From Chamaea fasciata (lineage: Eukaryota > Chordata > Aves > Passeriformes > Sylviidae): a stretch of DNA of 64,000 nucleotides. Both the position numbers and the translations under genes were made by a program. The stretch is from contig JARCOQ010000002.1 of NCBI GenBank assembly GCA_029207755.1, positions 110,781,745 through 110,845,744 on the forward strand, written 5' to 3'. Below are positions 48,067 to 59,995 of the stretch, piece after piece. The notes beneath the pieces were generated by a model, which had not been told where the DNA came from, searched no databases, and saw only the letters and a list, made by a program, of their open reading frames with translations. Each line of letters starts with the position of its first letter. Positions within the stretch are counted from its first letter, which is position 1.

Positions 48067-48799
48067 TACTGCTGCTGGTAGCTCCATCCTATGGATTATA
48101 TTTAAAGATTTCTTGGACATGAGGGAAAATGTTTATATTTACACTTAACAGATAAGAAGATTATGAAAAGCACTAGCAACTTCAGCACAGGGAATTTTCA
48201 GGGAAATTAATGACTAGCCAAGGTTAATGGCCCTCAGCTTCACGTTGGCCCATCAGCTCTCCCAGTCAGTCATTAATTCCCAGGAAATGCCTTGTGCCTT
48301 GATTGTTATTGTTTTAATACATTAAATTCAACTTAAAGGCTTGACTTAATGTTTAGCCACTATAAAGTAAAATACAAGGAAATGTTCCCGCTGGACATAC
48401 TCACTGTCAAACATATTTTTGTTTACCTTTTTCTCTGTAGATATTTAAATAAAGGAAATGAATACTCATATACCAATTTGCTGTGATTTTAGTACTCACA
48501 GTAGTACTCAAGAAAGCCTCCAATCTTATTTGTAATTTATTTTATATTTCCTTAAAAATAGCTTGTCTGAGTTCAAATTTGATTGAATCTGCCAAGTAGA
48601 AATTATTACATTTAACAATAAGATGAAGAAATTAAAATTTGACCAAAAGTAGTTCTGATGTAGTTGATTAGTGCCACACTAATTTAAAAAACGTTCAGAA
48701 AAAAAAAAGGTACTATGAATATTTGCAATCGCCAGCAGAAAGTGAAAAATCGATTACTATTTTGGCCCCAAACCAATTGAAAGGAGGAAATGTGTTGGT

Positions 48800-48941
48800 G
48801 CCAGTTTTCCTTGTGAAATTTCTGCCATCATGACCTCCACCTCAGGGAAAAATGCTGTGGACAGGATGATGCCAGTTGTCCTTGTGAAATTTCTGCCACC
48901 GTGCCTTCCCCATAGGGAAAAATGCTGTGGACAGGATTTTT
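48800..48941. repeat. 2 x 71 bp tandem duplication
   Basis: Copy 1 (48800-48870) and copy 2 (48871-48941) both start 'gccagtt.tccttgtgaaat' and both contain 'gggaaaaatgctgtggacag', with about 10% differences. The sequence just upstream ('aaatgtgttggtgccag') resembles the end of a unit, suggesting a decayed third copy. Overlapping frames on the minus strand (79 and 88 aa) repeat a peptide segment only because of the duplication. Confidence 0.9.
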
Positions 48942-50441
48942 TTCTGCCATGTTCTGATAAACCTGAGTTGGATTTAATTTTTTTAAAAAAAACCAAACCA
49001 AAAAAGTCCCACCACCTGGATTTAGTGTGAATTCTGGTCTGAAAGCATGGCTCCCAACAACACTGAAAATGTCCTGTTTTTTTTCTTGAGTCATTTTATA
49101 TGTTACTCATCACATGTGCTTAGCCACATATTTAAACACAGCCAGCTCATTTTCCTTCAACACATGAAGAAAAAACTACTTTCTTCAGCATCACACTCAG
49201 GCTGTCGGTGTTTCTGTTTCATTCACGGGCTGAATAATGTACTTCTTGCCACCATGGAAAATAATTGCACATGGGCTGAAAAGCCTGTTCCTGAAACTTG
49301 CTTTAACATTTCACAGCCAAGCCTTGTTTCTGGGGCCATTAAAGCAAACAGAGGAGTTATGATGGGGATAAAGCTGACATTGTAATGTGCCTATGTACTG
49401 AGGTGAGGTTTGATTTGATGTGCACGTAAAAGCAAATCAGAATCACTACTGGATTCCTGTATTAAGATTTCAGGAGTCTGGGAAATGTCATGCAGTCACT
49501 GTCATGCATTGCTGAAGACAGTATACACCTAAAAGTCCTTGGGATGTGAGATGATGCTAAGTCAGGCCAAAATATGAGACAAAAGCTGCTTATTGAGGGA
49601 TTCAGGCTACTTAGTCTCTATTTTGACTGATATTCGCTGCATGAGCGACATTATATAAGTCACCTTATCTCTGCATCAGTTTTGCCAGACTTGAAAATGA
49701 GAAAAATGCTCATAAAGTAAAGAGAGAAAGCAAAACAAATAATGTTATTGTCACTTTTAATTTGATACTCCAGAGTAGCAGGCCTGCCAGTACAATGCTT
49801 GTAGTGTAATTCTGGGTTTCAATCAATTCCCCCTTCCCTGGGATCTGGGGCTGGGGTGATACAGGGGTTGGAAGCATAGGGTGGAGACACCCACACAGTT
49901 CATCCATGGTCAGCTTTGAGCTGGAGTGAGGAGACCAGCCAGAACCCCAGGGGTTCATGCTGGGCATCTCTTCACCCCACAATCTCGATTGTTGACCTTA
50001 CACAATGAAGATCTGGCTGCAATGATAATGTGGTGAAATCTCCCAAAAGGCCCAATCCATCCCTGGTAAAACGCACACAAAACCTAGGCAGTCTGTTCTC
50101 ATCCCACCCCCGCAGAATGGGAACTACAAAAGAAAAGCTACAGAGAAAGAAGAGTGTCAGGCATCCTGAATGGAGAGGTTTTGCAGCTCCCTGAGACCTC
50201 TGCATAGTCCTGCCTGCAGGTTTGGAAAGATCCATCCATCCTCCGGCTCCTGTGAGGATGACACCTTCATAACTGCATTTAGAGCATTTAAACTGGATGT
50301 GAGTCAGGAGTAACTTCAGAGATGATACACAAAAGTGAGGTACCCTACAAAAATCTGTGTTAGACCTTGAACTATTACCCCATACAGGACAGAGCTGCTC
50401 CAAATTTTCCGTTCTTGAAACCAGAGTTTCTTGCCTTCTCC

Positions 50442-50968
50442 TGATGAAACCTTTGAGGTGTATTGGGTAATCTGTGCATTGGCACTGCTGGTGTCAGCTT
50501 TACAAAACTGCCACCTCTGCTTTTGATGCCTTTAGTTTTAGCTTTCATGTTTTCCAGATTCTGTGCTGCCTAGGGGTGTAGTTCTGAGCCTCACATTAAG
50601 TGTCAGTCAGCTCTCTTCACAGAGTAGGGAGACAAAACAAATCCTTTTCCTTCTGAAGACCAAGGACAAGGAGTACAGCTTTCAGGCCCAAAAGCACAAA
50701 CAATGGTGGACTGAAGAGAGAAACAAGAAGGATGGGAGTTCACAACCTGAAATTGTAATTGGACAATTAAACCCCAATATGCCAATGGACCAAAACTTTT
50801 GAAAGTGTGAGACCTCGTGACTGGCTGTCCATTTTGTGACCATTTTGGGTCCACCTTGGGTCAGGCTCTTGTGCTGCCCAAGGTGTACCCTTAAAGGCCT
50901 TTTAATAAATACCTACTTTATTCTCCAGCTCTGTCCAGTCTCTGTTTCAGGTCAGCCTTCCCAAGGCA
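50442..50968 (+). mobile_element. solo LTR of an endogenous retrovirus (ERVL-like)
   Basis: About 527 bp bounded by TG (50442) and CA (50967-50968). The flanking pentamers tctcc and tctct differ at one base, compatible with a 5 bp target-site duplication. The 3' part has the usual LTR order: a purine-rich zone, 'tgtgagacctcgtgactggc', a poly(A) signal AATAAA at 50904-50909, then a short T/C-rich U5 ending 'cttcccaaggca'. The text resembles passerine ERVL LTRs as I remember them. No primer-binding site follows and no gag or pol frame flanks it, so it is probably a solo LTR left by recombination. The 5' end is less certain than the 3' end. Confidence 0.72.
50904..50909 (+). terminator. poly(A) signal of the LTR
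   Basis: AATAAA in 'ccttttaataaatacctact', about 60 bp before the LTR end, the normal place for the R/U5 polyadenylation signal. Confidence 0.7.
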
Positions 50969-52330
50969 TCTCTTTTGAATGTGCCACCTTCCCCTTTCTC
51001 AGCTGGCTGTTCCTCCCCCACTTTCAGTGTCATCTTTATCACTGGTGCCTTGCTGGACCAGGGGAGGTGGTCATGGAAATGCCAACGTGGACCTGGGGAG
51101 GGGCAGTGGCTTTAGGACAAAAAAGAGACAAAAATACTGGCTGTGTGTCTGTCACACCCTCAGCAGATGCAGCAGGTCCTGTACCAGAGCCAGCTGCCTC
51201 TCAGGGCTCTAAAGTGGGACAGGGCTCTGGTGTGGCACATGTGCAACAAGATGTAGAAGCAAAGAAATTTTGGGAATAGAGAGTACAGGAGAGGAATGAT
51301 GAGAAAGCTTCCAGTGAGTTGGGGCAGAAGTTGACAACAGGAGGACATGGATCTCACTTGAAGCAATGCAGTGAGTGCAAGCAGCCATCGCAGCTCTCAG
51401 CACCTGAAGTTGTTGAAATTGGCTGGCAGTGGGAAAAAGTGGGGTTGTACTGGGAATTAAACCATCATTTCCAGCCTGTTTGGGGATAGGAGCAACCTTG
51501 CAGACTCTGGGTGAACAGGAGACTGGCACAGGGAGCTGTGCCCAGCTCTTCAGAGAGCCTGAAGCCAGCACACTCTGTGTGGTTGTAAGCTGATTCCATC
51601 CCTCTCAGTGGGGTGCTCGGTCTGAGGGCTAATGATGGTAATTGAAATGTCGACCTTAACAGTTTAATTGCACAGCAAACAAATATCACTCAGCTCTACA
51701 GCATTTTCACATTTATTAAAAGGAGTTGTTTTAGCTACCGTGGTAGATAGATGCAGACTCAACCAATTGCTAGAACTGCTACAGATCTTCACCTCGAAAC
51801 CATGTCTGAATCAAGGTATGGCTTAGTTTGTATTAAAAAAATCCTCTATTTTCCTATAGATACCACTAAAACAAACATTTCATAGCTGCTAAAATTGCTT
51901 GGTCTCCCCACAGCCAGCTGCAGAAGTATCTACATTTAATATGTTTTCAACAATTGGTCATTATTTATTAAAATATGGTATAAGAAATTTTAATAATTTA
52001 TCCTCTAATGATTTACTTTATAATAATTTCTGCAATATATTGAAATTTTCCTCAGTACAAATAATGGTGTCAAAACAGAAACTGAAACACAGAGGGACTC
52101 TGAGGTAAGTTGCATTGAATCTAATAAAAGCTAATGACAATAATAAACAAACAGCACAGCAGCTCTCTGAAGGCACTGGGCTGCATAAAGAACAATGAAA
52201 AAAAGCCATGTACGAGGGCCTCTCTCATAATTTTTGAGGTTCTCTTAATATCAGCCATGGCCAGTGTGTTGCCAGGTTTTTCAAACAATCCTACTGTGCC
52301 TAATTAAAGCACAGTTCTGGCTGATCCAAA

Positions 52331-52380
52331 ATTATTTCTCAGATTATTTCTGAGAAAACTCTTTCTGAGATTATTTCTCA
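52331..52380. repeat. interleaved palindromes of ATTATTTCTCAG
   Basis: The stem TTTCTCAG (52335-52342) pairs with CTGAGAAA (52350-52357) across a 7-base loop. The ATTATTTCT unit recurs three times in 50 bp, followed by a third CTCAG. It probably arose by local duplication and inversion. Confidence 0.65.
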
Positions 52381-52414
52381 GGAGCCTCAGGTTATCACAA
52401 CCACTCAATCTCTG

Positions 52415-52481
52415 CCCATGGCAGGGAGGCTGGAACTGGAGGATCTTTAAGGTCCCCTCCAATCCACACCATTCCATGATG
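52415..52481 (+). mobile_element. short CR1 3' end, plus orientation
   Basis: 'ggaactggaggatctttaag' then 'gtcccctccaatccacacca' and 'ttccatgatg' are the sense-strand CR1 end, finishing in a mutated terminal repeat. It is the only CR1 piece in the window in the plus orientation and only about 65 bp long. Confidence 0.88.
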
Positions 52482-54043
52482 TTTTCCTGCTTTGTGGGAG
52501 TGCATCCCATGCCAGAGGGGCGAAACAATGCCAGTGCTTGTGGTGCACCACCAGTTTTGAAGCCAGGACACTGGGATGCTTCCAAGGGTCTCATCTTCAG
52601 CATCTCACCTGGGGCTACAGCCCTGCATCCCTCTAATCCCAACAGCAGTGATGGGAGCTGATGGGCTGCAGGTGGGGCTGGCTTCTCTCCTATCTTTCTT
52701 TTAGCTCAGGAAGGATATCACTGACACATGAGTCCTTTTTGCTAATATTTTATTAAGACAATTTCATTTTAATAATACGATTTCAAAACAACTACCCACT
52801 CATCCCTCCTCCCTTCAGCAACACACCATCAGACACCTTTCACACACTCCCTCTCTTTTCATCCAGTCTAAGTTTTTCCAAAAGACCAAAAGCTGCTAAG
52901 ACTGCTGGCCAAGTCATATTTTCCTCTTGTCAGCTAGTACTATTTTCTCAGCAGATACATAGGTTTATAGCTGCCCCTTTTGTTTGTTCGTTTGTTTCAA
53001 ATGAAACTTTGCTAAACACAGGCTGAAATTGCAAATAACTTGCTGGGAAGCTACAGTAAGCAGTTCAAAAGAGCATTCTGGCAGTAAAATTACATTTAGC
53101 CAATCACATTTTCTGTCTCTGCCTCTCTTATCATCACTGCTCTTTAAGAAGGCTGCCTGTTAACATTTGAGAAGGAGCTCACAGAGGCCTTGATGTGGTT
53201 TAATGTGCTCCCTGCCTTCTAAGGACTCTGCGTGCAGGTTTGTTTCATACATCTCTCCTTAGGCTGGGTCATGCAACACCAACTGCACAGCTCACCCAGT
53301 AGCCTAATACACATTTTTATATACTTTTGAATTATGCTTTCTAGCCTGCAGTGAATTACTGTCTGCCCACCTCTCTTAATATTAGTAATCAACCAACATC
53401 TAGGCAAAGGGGCTTCTGAGGATGTCGATACAGCACGGTTGAAATCTGCCTTGACAGATCATCTTGAACAGAGAGTTTGTCTTCTAGGATCCATTAAATG
53501 AACGGAAAAGAGCTACAACATGTGCTCTTTCTAGGTGTCCAACACTGTCTTTATTTATTTGGCTGGTTTATTTGGCCTCCTGAGCTTCTCCTCTGTACCA
53601 CAGCTCTGCCTGCAGCTTCCTCATGCTGTGCTGCACTTTGGCAAAATCCGGGTCTGATAAGGGAAACTCAGCCCACAGAGGCTGTGCATGGGGATCCCAC
53701 CTCCCTGGTGAAACTCAGTTCCATCCACAACCCCTTTTCCTATGTTCATATTTGCACAAAGGCAGCCTTCATGCTCCTGACTCCATTTAATCTTCCACAT
53801 TTCCCCTCCAACAGCTCAGCTCCTTTTTATTCAAATCCTCCCCAGATTCACTTCCATTGTGCATTGTAGATGCAGTCCCTTGGCGTAATGAACTCCCTCA
53901 CAGCTGTAGCAACTATTGTTGAATTGTCAGTTCTATTTAAAATGTCAGGATTAACTGTTACCCAGCTGGTCATCTGAGCAGGAAGAACATGGGCTCATTT
54001 GCTGTTGCCTGGTACATGGGAGACGTGAGAGATTTCTGCAGGG

Positions 54044-54054
54044 CAGCACCACGG
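54044..54054 (+). promoter_or_regulatory. REST/NRSF-like left half site
   Basis: CAGCACCACGG matches 11 bases of the RE1 left half. No right half follows. Weak support on its own. Confidence 0.2.
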
Positions 54055-54194
54055 CTTCATAGGTTGAGAGTGAAAAACTCTGGTCTGTGTCTTCCCTAAT
54101 TAAATGCCACCTCTGCCCTACAGATATCTAAAAGACAAAACACAAAATTGAGTCTAATTATAATTTTCCATTAATAAGTCAAGGCCATGTTTTG

Positions 54195-54212
54195 TTAAAA
54201 AAAAAAAAAAAA
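54195..54212. repeat. poly-A run
   Basis: About 17 A after 'tgttaa', with further A/T runs to 54255. Simple sequence with no retroposon body recognised. Confidence 0.85.
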
Positions 54213-54259
54213 AGCCCTTCAGTGCTAGAAGGAGTTTGTTAATAAAAAAAATAAAGCGG

Positions 54260-54279
54260 CTGAGGCTTTCGAGCCTCAG
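54260..54279. repeat. perfect 8 bp hairpin with TTCG loop
   Basis: CTGAGGCT, TTCG, AGCCTCAG: a perfect 20-base hairpin in AT-rich surroundings, just after an A-rich run. There is no poly-T after it and bacterial-type termination is not relevant here. Confidence 0.7.
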
Positions 54280-55448
54280 GCCTTTTCAAAACAAATATTG
54301 CAGTTTCACAACACTTGCAACACAGCCTGATCAATGCTAGCACACAGCTTCACGGATGGATCACTGGTGCTGGAACTTCTCTGCATGGAAATTTTGATCC
54401 AGTTCTGGTCAAAGTCCATAAAATGCGTAGAGAATCATAATTTTTAAACCAGGCATTCCTGAAGCACAGACTTCTGGTTTGGATCCATACTCAGCCTAGA
54501 AAGAACGTACTTGCTTGAAATGGATTGACTGGTTTGACATTAAGATGTTACAGACTCTCTGTGTAAGTAAGTTCTACAAATCCTATAGTTTTATCCACTG
54601 TCAGTCTTATTTTAACATTTCCTCTCCTAGACAAGAGATCATGGCTTTGAGACATTTGTCTCAATTAGTTTGCTTGCCAGTTTAAACACTTGTCCCAATT
54701 TAAGATAATTACGTATCATTTAAAAATAAATTCACATAAAAAGGTCTCATTAGAATTGTTTGCAATCAATTTAAATAATTAGCCAAAGTTATTATAACAT
54801 TTTAAACTGATGGTATCTGCAGATGAGATCAATTTATCATTTCTTGATCATTGTTCAAAACATACGTAAAACACCAAGAAATTGCACTCCAGCATTGAAA
54901 GCATAAAATTGTATGTTTACAAACTGAACTGGAGGGGAGTGCTGAGATTCTACTGCCTGAATTTATTCCTGGGGAAAATATCAGCCAGAAAGCATAGCTG
55001 GGAACTCAGATGTTGCTTGCTTTCACTTATTTTATGTAACACAAGAACACAGAACAGACATTAGCCTGATATGAATGTGGGAGAGTCTTAAAGTCAAGAA
55101 GTCTCCTGTACTTCCAGTGAAGACATTATTTGTGATCCTCTGGGAAGAACAGCACAAGGTTACATTCAGCAAACTGTCCAGTGAAGAATGTTGGGCTCAG
55201 ATACCTTTGCAAATTACTAGAGACAATTTCTGTATTTTATAGGGCCAGGACAGCTTTTGCTGATACATTGTCTCTGTGAAGGAATATAAATATTAGACTA
55301 AAAATAAAACCAAAGACTGAAATGGAAGTTTGTACAGTCCATTTTTAAGCTTAAGAGGAAATATAATTTCTTTGTGCATCCCCAAATGCATTCTGTCCTA
55401 ATTGGCCTGAAAAGTGACACAGAGTGGATTGGTAAAATATCTATTTTC

Positions 55449-55520
55449 ATATATACATTATAATATCGTATATATATATAATATATGATATGATATTGAT
55501 CATATATATATATATATAAT
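55449..55520. repeat. (TA)n-rich, partly palindromic microsatellite
   Basis: Two main TA runs (about 55470-55482 and 55502-55518) with degenerate ATATGATAT linkers between them. Self-complementary and likely to be length-variable. Confidence 0.9.
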
Positions 55521-56443
55521 CTGTTTAGTCTTCCCCTATTTGTAAGACTTCTCAGGCTAAATAGGAATTGTTACTTTTAAGTAAGTGCCCCTTTCGATGT
55601 CCTTCCGATGTTCTGCTGCCTTCATGATGATGTTGGGGTGCAGCAAATTCCATCATTTTTATGCAGTATTGGAAGGGGACAGGGTGTCCTGCATTTTAGG
55701 GTACCAAAGTGCCTTCTAAAAGATATTTTCCAGATGTTTGTTTCTCTTAAAACTTTTTGTTTTCAAAATGTAGCTTTGTAAGTTTGCTCTTGGATGTCTT
55801 TTGTTTTGTCTTGTTTTAAGGAGGATAAAAGTTTTCAGATACATACTCTCAGTATCAGGTGTGGGAAAGTTCTGGTAAATCTTGTAGGCAAGGCACATTT
55901 AAATTATTACTAATCCAAATTTCCCACCTTTCTGGAACACCAGGAAAACGGTGAAATTTCCACTGATTTTTTTTCTATTACTTTCTCTCCTGATTAATCC
56001 AGTGACCTTCCAGACCAAGAGCAGGTTCCCTGATACCCAAAAGTATAAAATTCCTTCAGTTTTGTACCTGGGTACTAAGTTTGATTCCCAACTTCTCTTC
56101 TGAACAAAGAGGATTAAATTCTCCTTCCCTTTCATCCAGTTGCAAAACACCTGCCATGGTCAACGGGGCCAGAATTTCACCCAGAAATTTCATTCCATGC
56201 CAACTGTGAGGCTCCTGATAGTGATGGCACGTCCCCAGCTGGAGCTCTGCTGCACTTCCAGAGCTCTGCAGGATCCCACTGGGATCACACCCAGAGGATG
56301 AAGGCCAGGGCATGCCCTGGAGAGATTTTAGTTTTCTAACCAGTAAATGGACATAACTCAGGGAGGTTTCTACAGCAATACCTATTGCAGCTTCTCTCTG
56401 CTTTCCTTTTCTTCAACAAGGCAGATCTAAGTATGGCTTTAAA

Positions 56444-56489
<46 letters not shown>
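56444..56489. repeat. (ATT)15 microsatellite
   Basis: About 15 perfect ATT units. In translation it gives poly-Leu/Ile/Tyr on one strand and poly-Asn on the other. Confidence 0.97.
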
Positions 56490-56490
<1 letters not shown>

Positions 56491-56706
56491 ACATGTATCT
56501 GTTTATAATTTGCTTTTCCAAGTATAAAAATAAAGTACAAACACTTGCATATCTGCTATGTCACGTTTATGTCTTTTACTGCTCTTTAAGGAAAAAAATG
56601 GAGATGGACTTGTGTGATTTAAGTTTTTGCAACAAGAAAGTGAAGTTAAATATAACTGCATCTAAGAGTGCAATACTGGTGTTATATACGTATATTTCTA
56701 TCTATG

Positions 56707-56750
56707 CATATATATATATATATGTATGTATGTATGTATATGTATATATA
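56707..56750. repeat. (TA)n(TATG)n compound microsatellite
   Basis: About eight TA units, then four GTAT units, then further TA units. Confidence 0.95.
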
Positions 56751-59423
56751 AAGAAATACACATGTGATTTGAATTTGCCTGGCCAGGCATTAAATTGTAG
56801 ACTATCACTCTGGAGATTATTTTTTTTTGGACCTTTTTTAGCTGAGGACGATACAGCCTTCCCATGGCTGTTGAATTGAGGAATGTAGCAGCAGTGTCAG
56901 GTCTGTGTCATGCCTCCATCATGGGACTTAGAGCGCCGTTCAACCCACAAGAATAGCTCATTATATGCTCTGCACAGAAAAAAAGATAAATATAAATGTG
57001 ACTGTACCGAATCAGTGGATTTAAAAATCTTTGTGTGTCAAAAAATCACTTCTTTTGATGTCAGTCCAGCCAAGTATAGTCTCATGGTCATATGTCTCTC
57101 ACAGTCAACTTCCTCCTTGAGACAGTCATGAAACCCTGCTGAAAATGAAATATTCTGTGGTTTTAAGAATGCATTCAGAATTTAGGCTGAGCATGGTCAG
57201 AGCCATTATTTAGGATTTTTGAATTCTTAGAAAGCATCAGTTCCCATGTACTCCATTAATACTTTGCCTAGGGACAGCAAAGTCCTTTCCAGGAGCATCA
57301 CTGCAGGCCAGAGGAACCTGGGCACCTGCACAGGGCATAGAGATGGACTTGTTATGCCCTGAACTGTGTTCCTCTTTTAGCTCTCCTTTCATCCACCAAG
57401 AGAGAGTGAAATGTATTTACAAATACCAGAATTAGCTGTACCATGTGATTAGTTAAGCCCTTTTTTAAAAACATGTGGGCTGGCCCCCTCTCCACCACAA
57501 GGCTCATAAATAACTTGCTTCCTGGCTGTTGTGTTGACAAACTCAGCTCCTTCCACCACCTCTGCCACCCCCACCTTCTCCCTTCACCAACACATGCTGC
57601 TTCTCCCAGGACTTCAAAGTTTATTTATCAAGCATTTTTGGGGGGTGGGAAGTGAGCAGGAGGGAGGAAAGAGGAATCAGATTGTTCCAAAAATCAAAAC
57701 CATCAATTAAAACCGGATTCTTTCTTGTTGCATGTTGGGACACAAAGGAACTAAGCCGCAGCATGTTTTGAAAGCAGCACAAAGGTTAGCATGGAGTCGC
57801 TCAGGAAATTTTGAACTTCAGAAATCCTGCAGGATCTTTTAGTTGGCACTGAAGTGGACTGAAATCCACCCAGGTGCTGCACAGAGCCAGATGCTTCCAG
57901 CCTTGTCCTGCTTATCTGGCTCAGTGATGCTCACTCAAACTCACATTCCCAGGCTTTATGATCTCACTAAAAGGCCAGCTAAAGACTGGCCTTGTGAAAA
58001 TCCCTCTTCAGTGCTAATGATTTGAACTTCAGGATGTTCAACAGTAAAATATCCCCCAATTTAAATGCAAAAGCCCTACTTTATACTGCAGGCACAAACA
58101 TAAAATACCTTCCAGTAAGTGCTTTGAATCCACTGCTTTATGAGCAGGGCTGAAGGGTTTGGGTTTTTTTCTGTCAGAGTCATTAGGATCCAGGAATAAG
58201 CAGCAAGAAATTTCAAGTGACCCACCACAATCATGTTGAATGCACAGACTTAGAGGTAAGAGATTATCTCTGTCTCTTGTTTGGGAGTCTCCCAAATGCT
58301 GACTTGTTTTTTTACCTATACGAAGCATCTGATGTCACTCCTGCGTGTGGGTGGAAAACGCTGTACAAAGGTTAAACAAGTTCTTTCATCCTTGCTCATG
58401 AAAGTAGGCTCATATTGCATTTCCAGTAACTAAGTGCATTACTATAACAGGTTGGGGATTTACTTTCTGCGTGCGTCTGTACCTCTGGTGACTAACTGGC
58501 CATGTGCTCTCCCTATTCCTCATGATGTTGCTTAAATTATTGCTTAATCTGCATGCTCTTTTGGCCAGAGTGTAGAAAGGTAGTGCAGCCAACATTTCCC
58601 GCTATCAGTGAGCAGCCTTTTAGCACAGTGCCACAGAACCTGCTCTGCAGGCTACAGAAATGAACCTTTTAGAAATTAAACTGTAAAGATTGCATTCCAT
58701 GAAACAGCTTGTTTCTTCAGCCAAGTACTCAAACAGAAAGATGTCACTGAGTTTAATACAGGAGCATGCATTTGCATGTGAGCACAGTTTGAAAAATCCC
58801 ACTGGTGGTAGCATATTATTAAGGAAAGGATTATGAGTTTTGCTAGATGGAGGCCTGAAAGAATCTAGAATCAGTGGAGTTGCCTCAGTAGATATTATGC
58901 AATAGAACTATCCAAAAGCCTCTGATAAAGGGTTTTGTTTTGTTGTTGTTTTCTTTCCCCTGGAAAGGTTGTTCCACACATGGCAGCCCAGGATGCTGGA
59001 GAACCTCCACAAGGCTGAAATATGAAGTCCATGCAGGAGTTGCACTCAGAGGTGCAGCTGGAGGATGAGGAGCTTTACGTGAGTCACTCTTTGCTGGTGT
59101 AGCTCCCGTGCTGCAGGAGGGGAGGCGTATCAGCACAGAGATCATCACAGCTACCTCGGGGAGGCTCTCAGCCTCCCACACTGCTGCCAGCTCCACCTGG
59201 GCCAGCCGGTTCAGGGGAGCTCAGCTGTGTCTGCAGGAGCCCCAGTGCCAGCTCTGCGTTGACAGCACAGGAACGAGAGATGGGGAGGCAGAGCAGAGAA
59301 CTCAGATGGCCTGGCAGAAACTGAGCTGGGGTGTCTCGTGTCTTCTAGCAGGGCTACTGATGGAAATGGGTCTGAGAAAGGGATGTGTGCTTATGTGGGA
59401 GCATCTGCAGAACACACACAGGC

Positions 59424-59995
59424 AGAATCATGGAGTTGTTTGAGTTGGAAAAGGAGTCTGTTTCAACTCTTCACCCAGCACTGCCTGATCTACCACTAAA
59501 CCATGTCCCTCAGTGCCGTGCTTACACTTTAATATATAATAATTAATATATCATATAGAAGACCAGTTTTTGGTCTTTTAAATACCTTCAGGGTTGGTGA
59601 CTCCACCAATTCCCTGGGCAACCTGTTTCAATGCTTGACAACTGTTTCTGTGAAGACATTTTCCCTAATATCCAATCTAAACCTGCCCTTGAGGGAGACT
59701 TTCTTCTCTTGTCCTGTAATTTTTTCTTAGGAGGAGAGACCAATGCCTACTTGGTCCAAACCTCCTGTCAGGGAGTTTTAGAGAGTGATAAGGTCCCCCC
59801 TGAGCCTCCTTTTATCCAGGCTAAACACCCCCAGCTCCCTCAGCTGCTGATCATGACATTTGTGCTCCATCCCCTTCCCCAACTCCATTGCCCTTCTCTG
59901 GACACACTCCAGAGCCTCAATGTCTTTACTGTTGTGAGAGGCCCAAAACTGAACACATTATTGGCTAAAATTGAGGAAAAACGTGGTGACAACCC
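59424..59995 (-). mobile_element. CR1 LINE 3' portion, minus orientation, with AT-rich insertion
   Basis: Starts 'agaatcatggagttgtttga' and follows the antisense CR1 tail: 'cactgcctgatctaccacta', 'attccctgggcaacctgttt', 'cctaatatccaatctaaacc', 'tctcttgtcctgtaattttt', 'cttctctggacacactccag' and 'gcccaaaactgaacacatta'. Between about 59530 and 59580 the CR1 text is interrupted or replaced by AT-rich sequence. The frame at 59631-60011 (126 aa, plus) is element antisense and not a gene. Confidence 0.92.

Larger units (their letters stand above)
47466..50441. other. non-coding DNA
   Basis: Mostly unique sequence holding the short CR1 remnant at 48029 and the 71 bp tandem duplication at 48800. The GC-richer block 49780-50400 carries minus-strand frames of 90 and 143 aa that I do not recognise. 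It directly precedes the LTR but does not look like retroviral coding sequence. Confidence 0.4.
50969..54256. other. non-coding DNA
   Basis: GC-moderate to 51650, then AT-rich. Frames of 120-147 aa near 50836-51571 occur on both strands. The plus frame begins inside the LTR, so it is not a gene. It includes the hairpin-forming segment at 52331-52380, the small CR1 fragment at 52415 and a REST-like 11-mer at 54044. Confidence 0.45.
54280..59423. other. AT-rich non-coding DNA with microsatellites
   Basis: Unique-looking sequence with short frames, plus (TA)n, (ATT)n and (TATG)n tracts. The 164 aa plus frame at 56385-56879 has a poly-Leu run encoded by the ATT repeat and is not a gene. 54660-54870 is rich in TAAT/ATTA cores. 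56130-56320 is GC-richer and unrecognised. Confidence 0.45.

Noticed and set aside
50836..51279. 147 aa plus-strand frame
   Set aside because: It starts inside the LTR (U3/R region) and runs into flanking DNA, with no resemblance to retroviral gag or to a host protein.
56385..56879. 164 aa frame with a poly-Leu run that looks like a membrane segment
   Set aside because: The run is the ATT microsatellite in translation, and the downstream part crosses the TA/TATG microsatellite.
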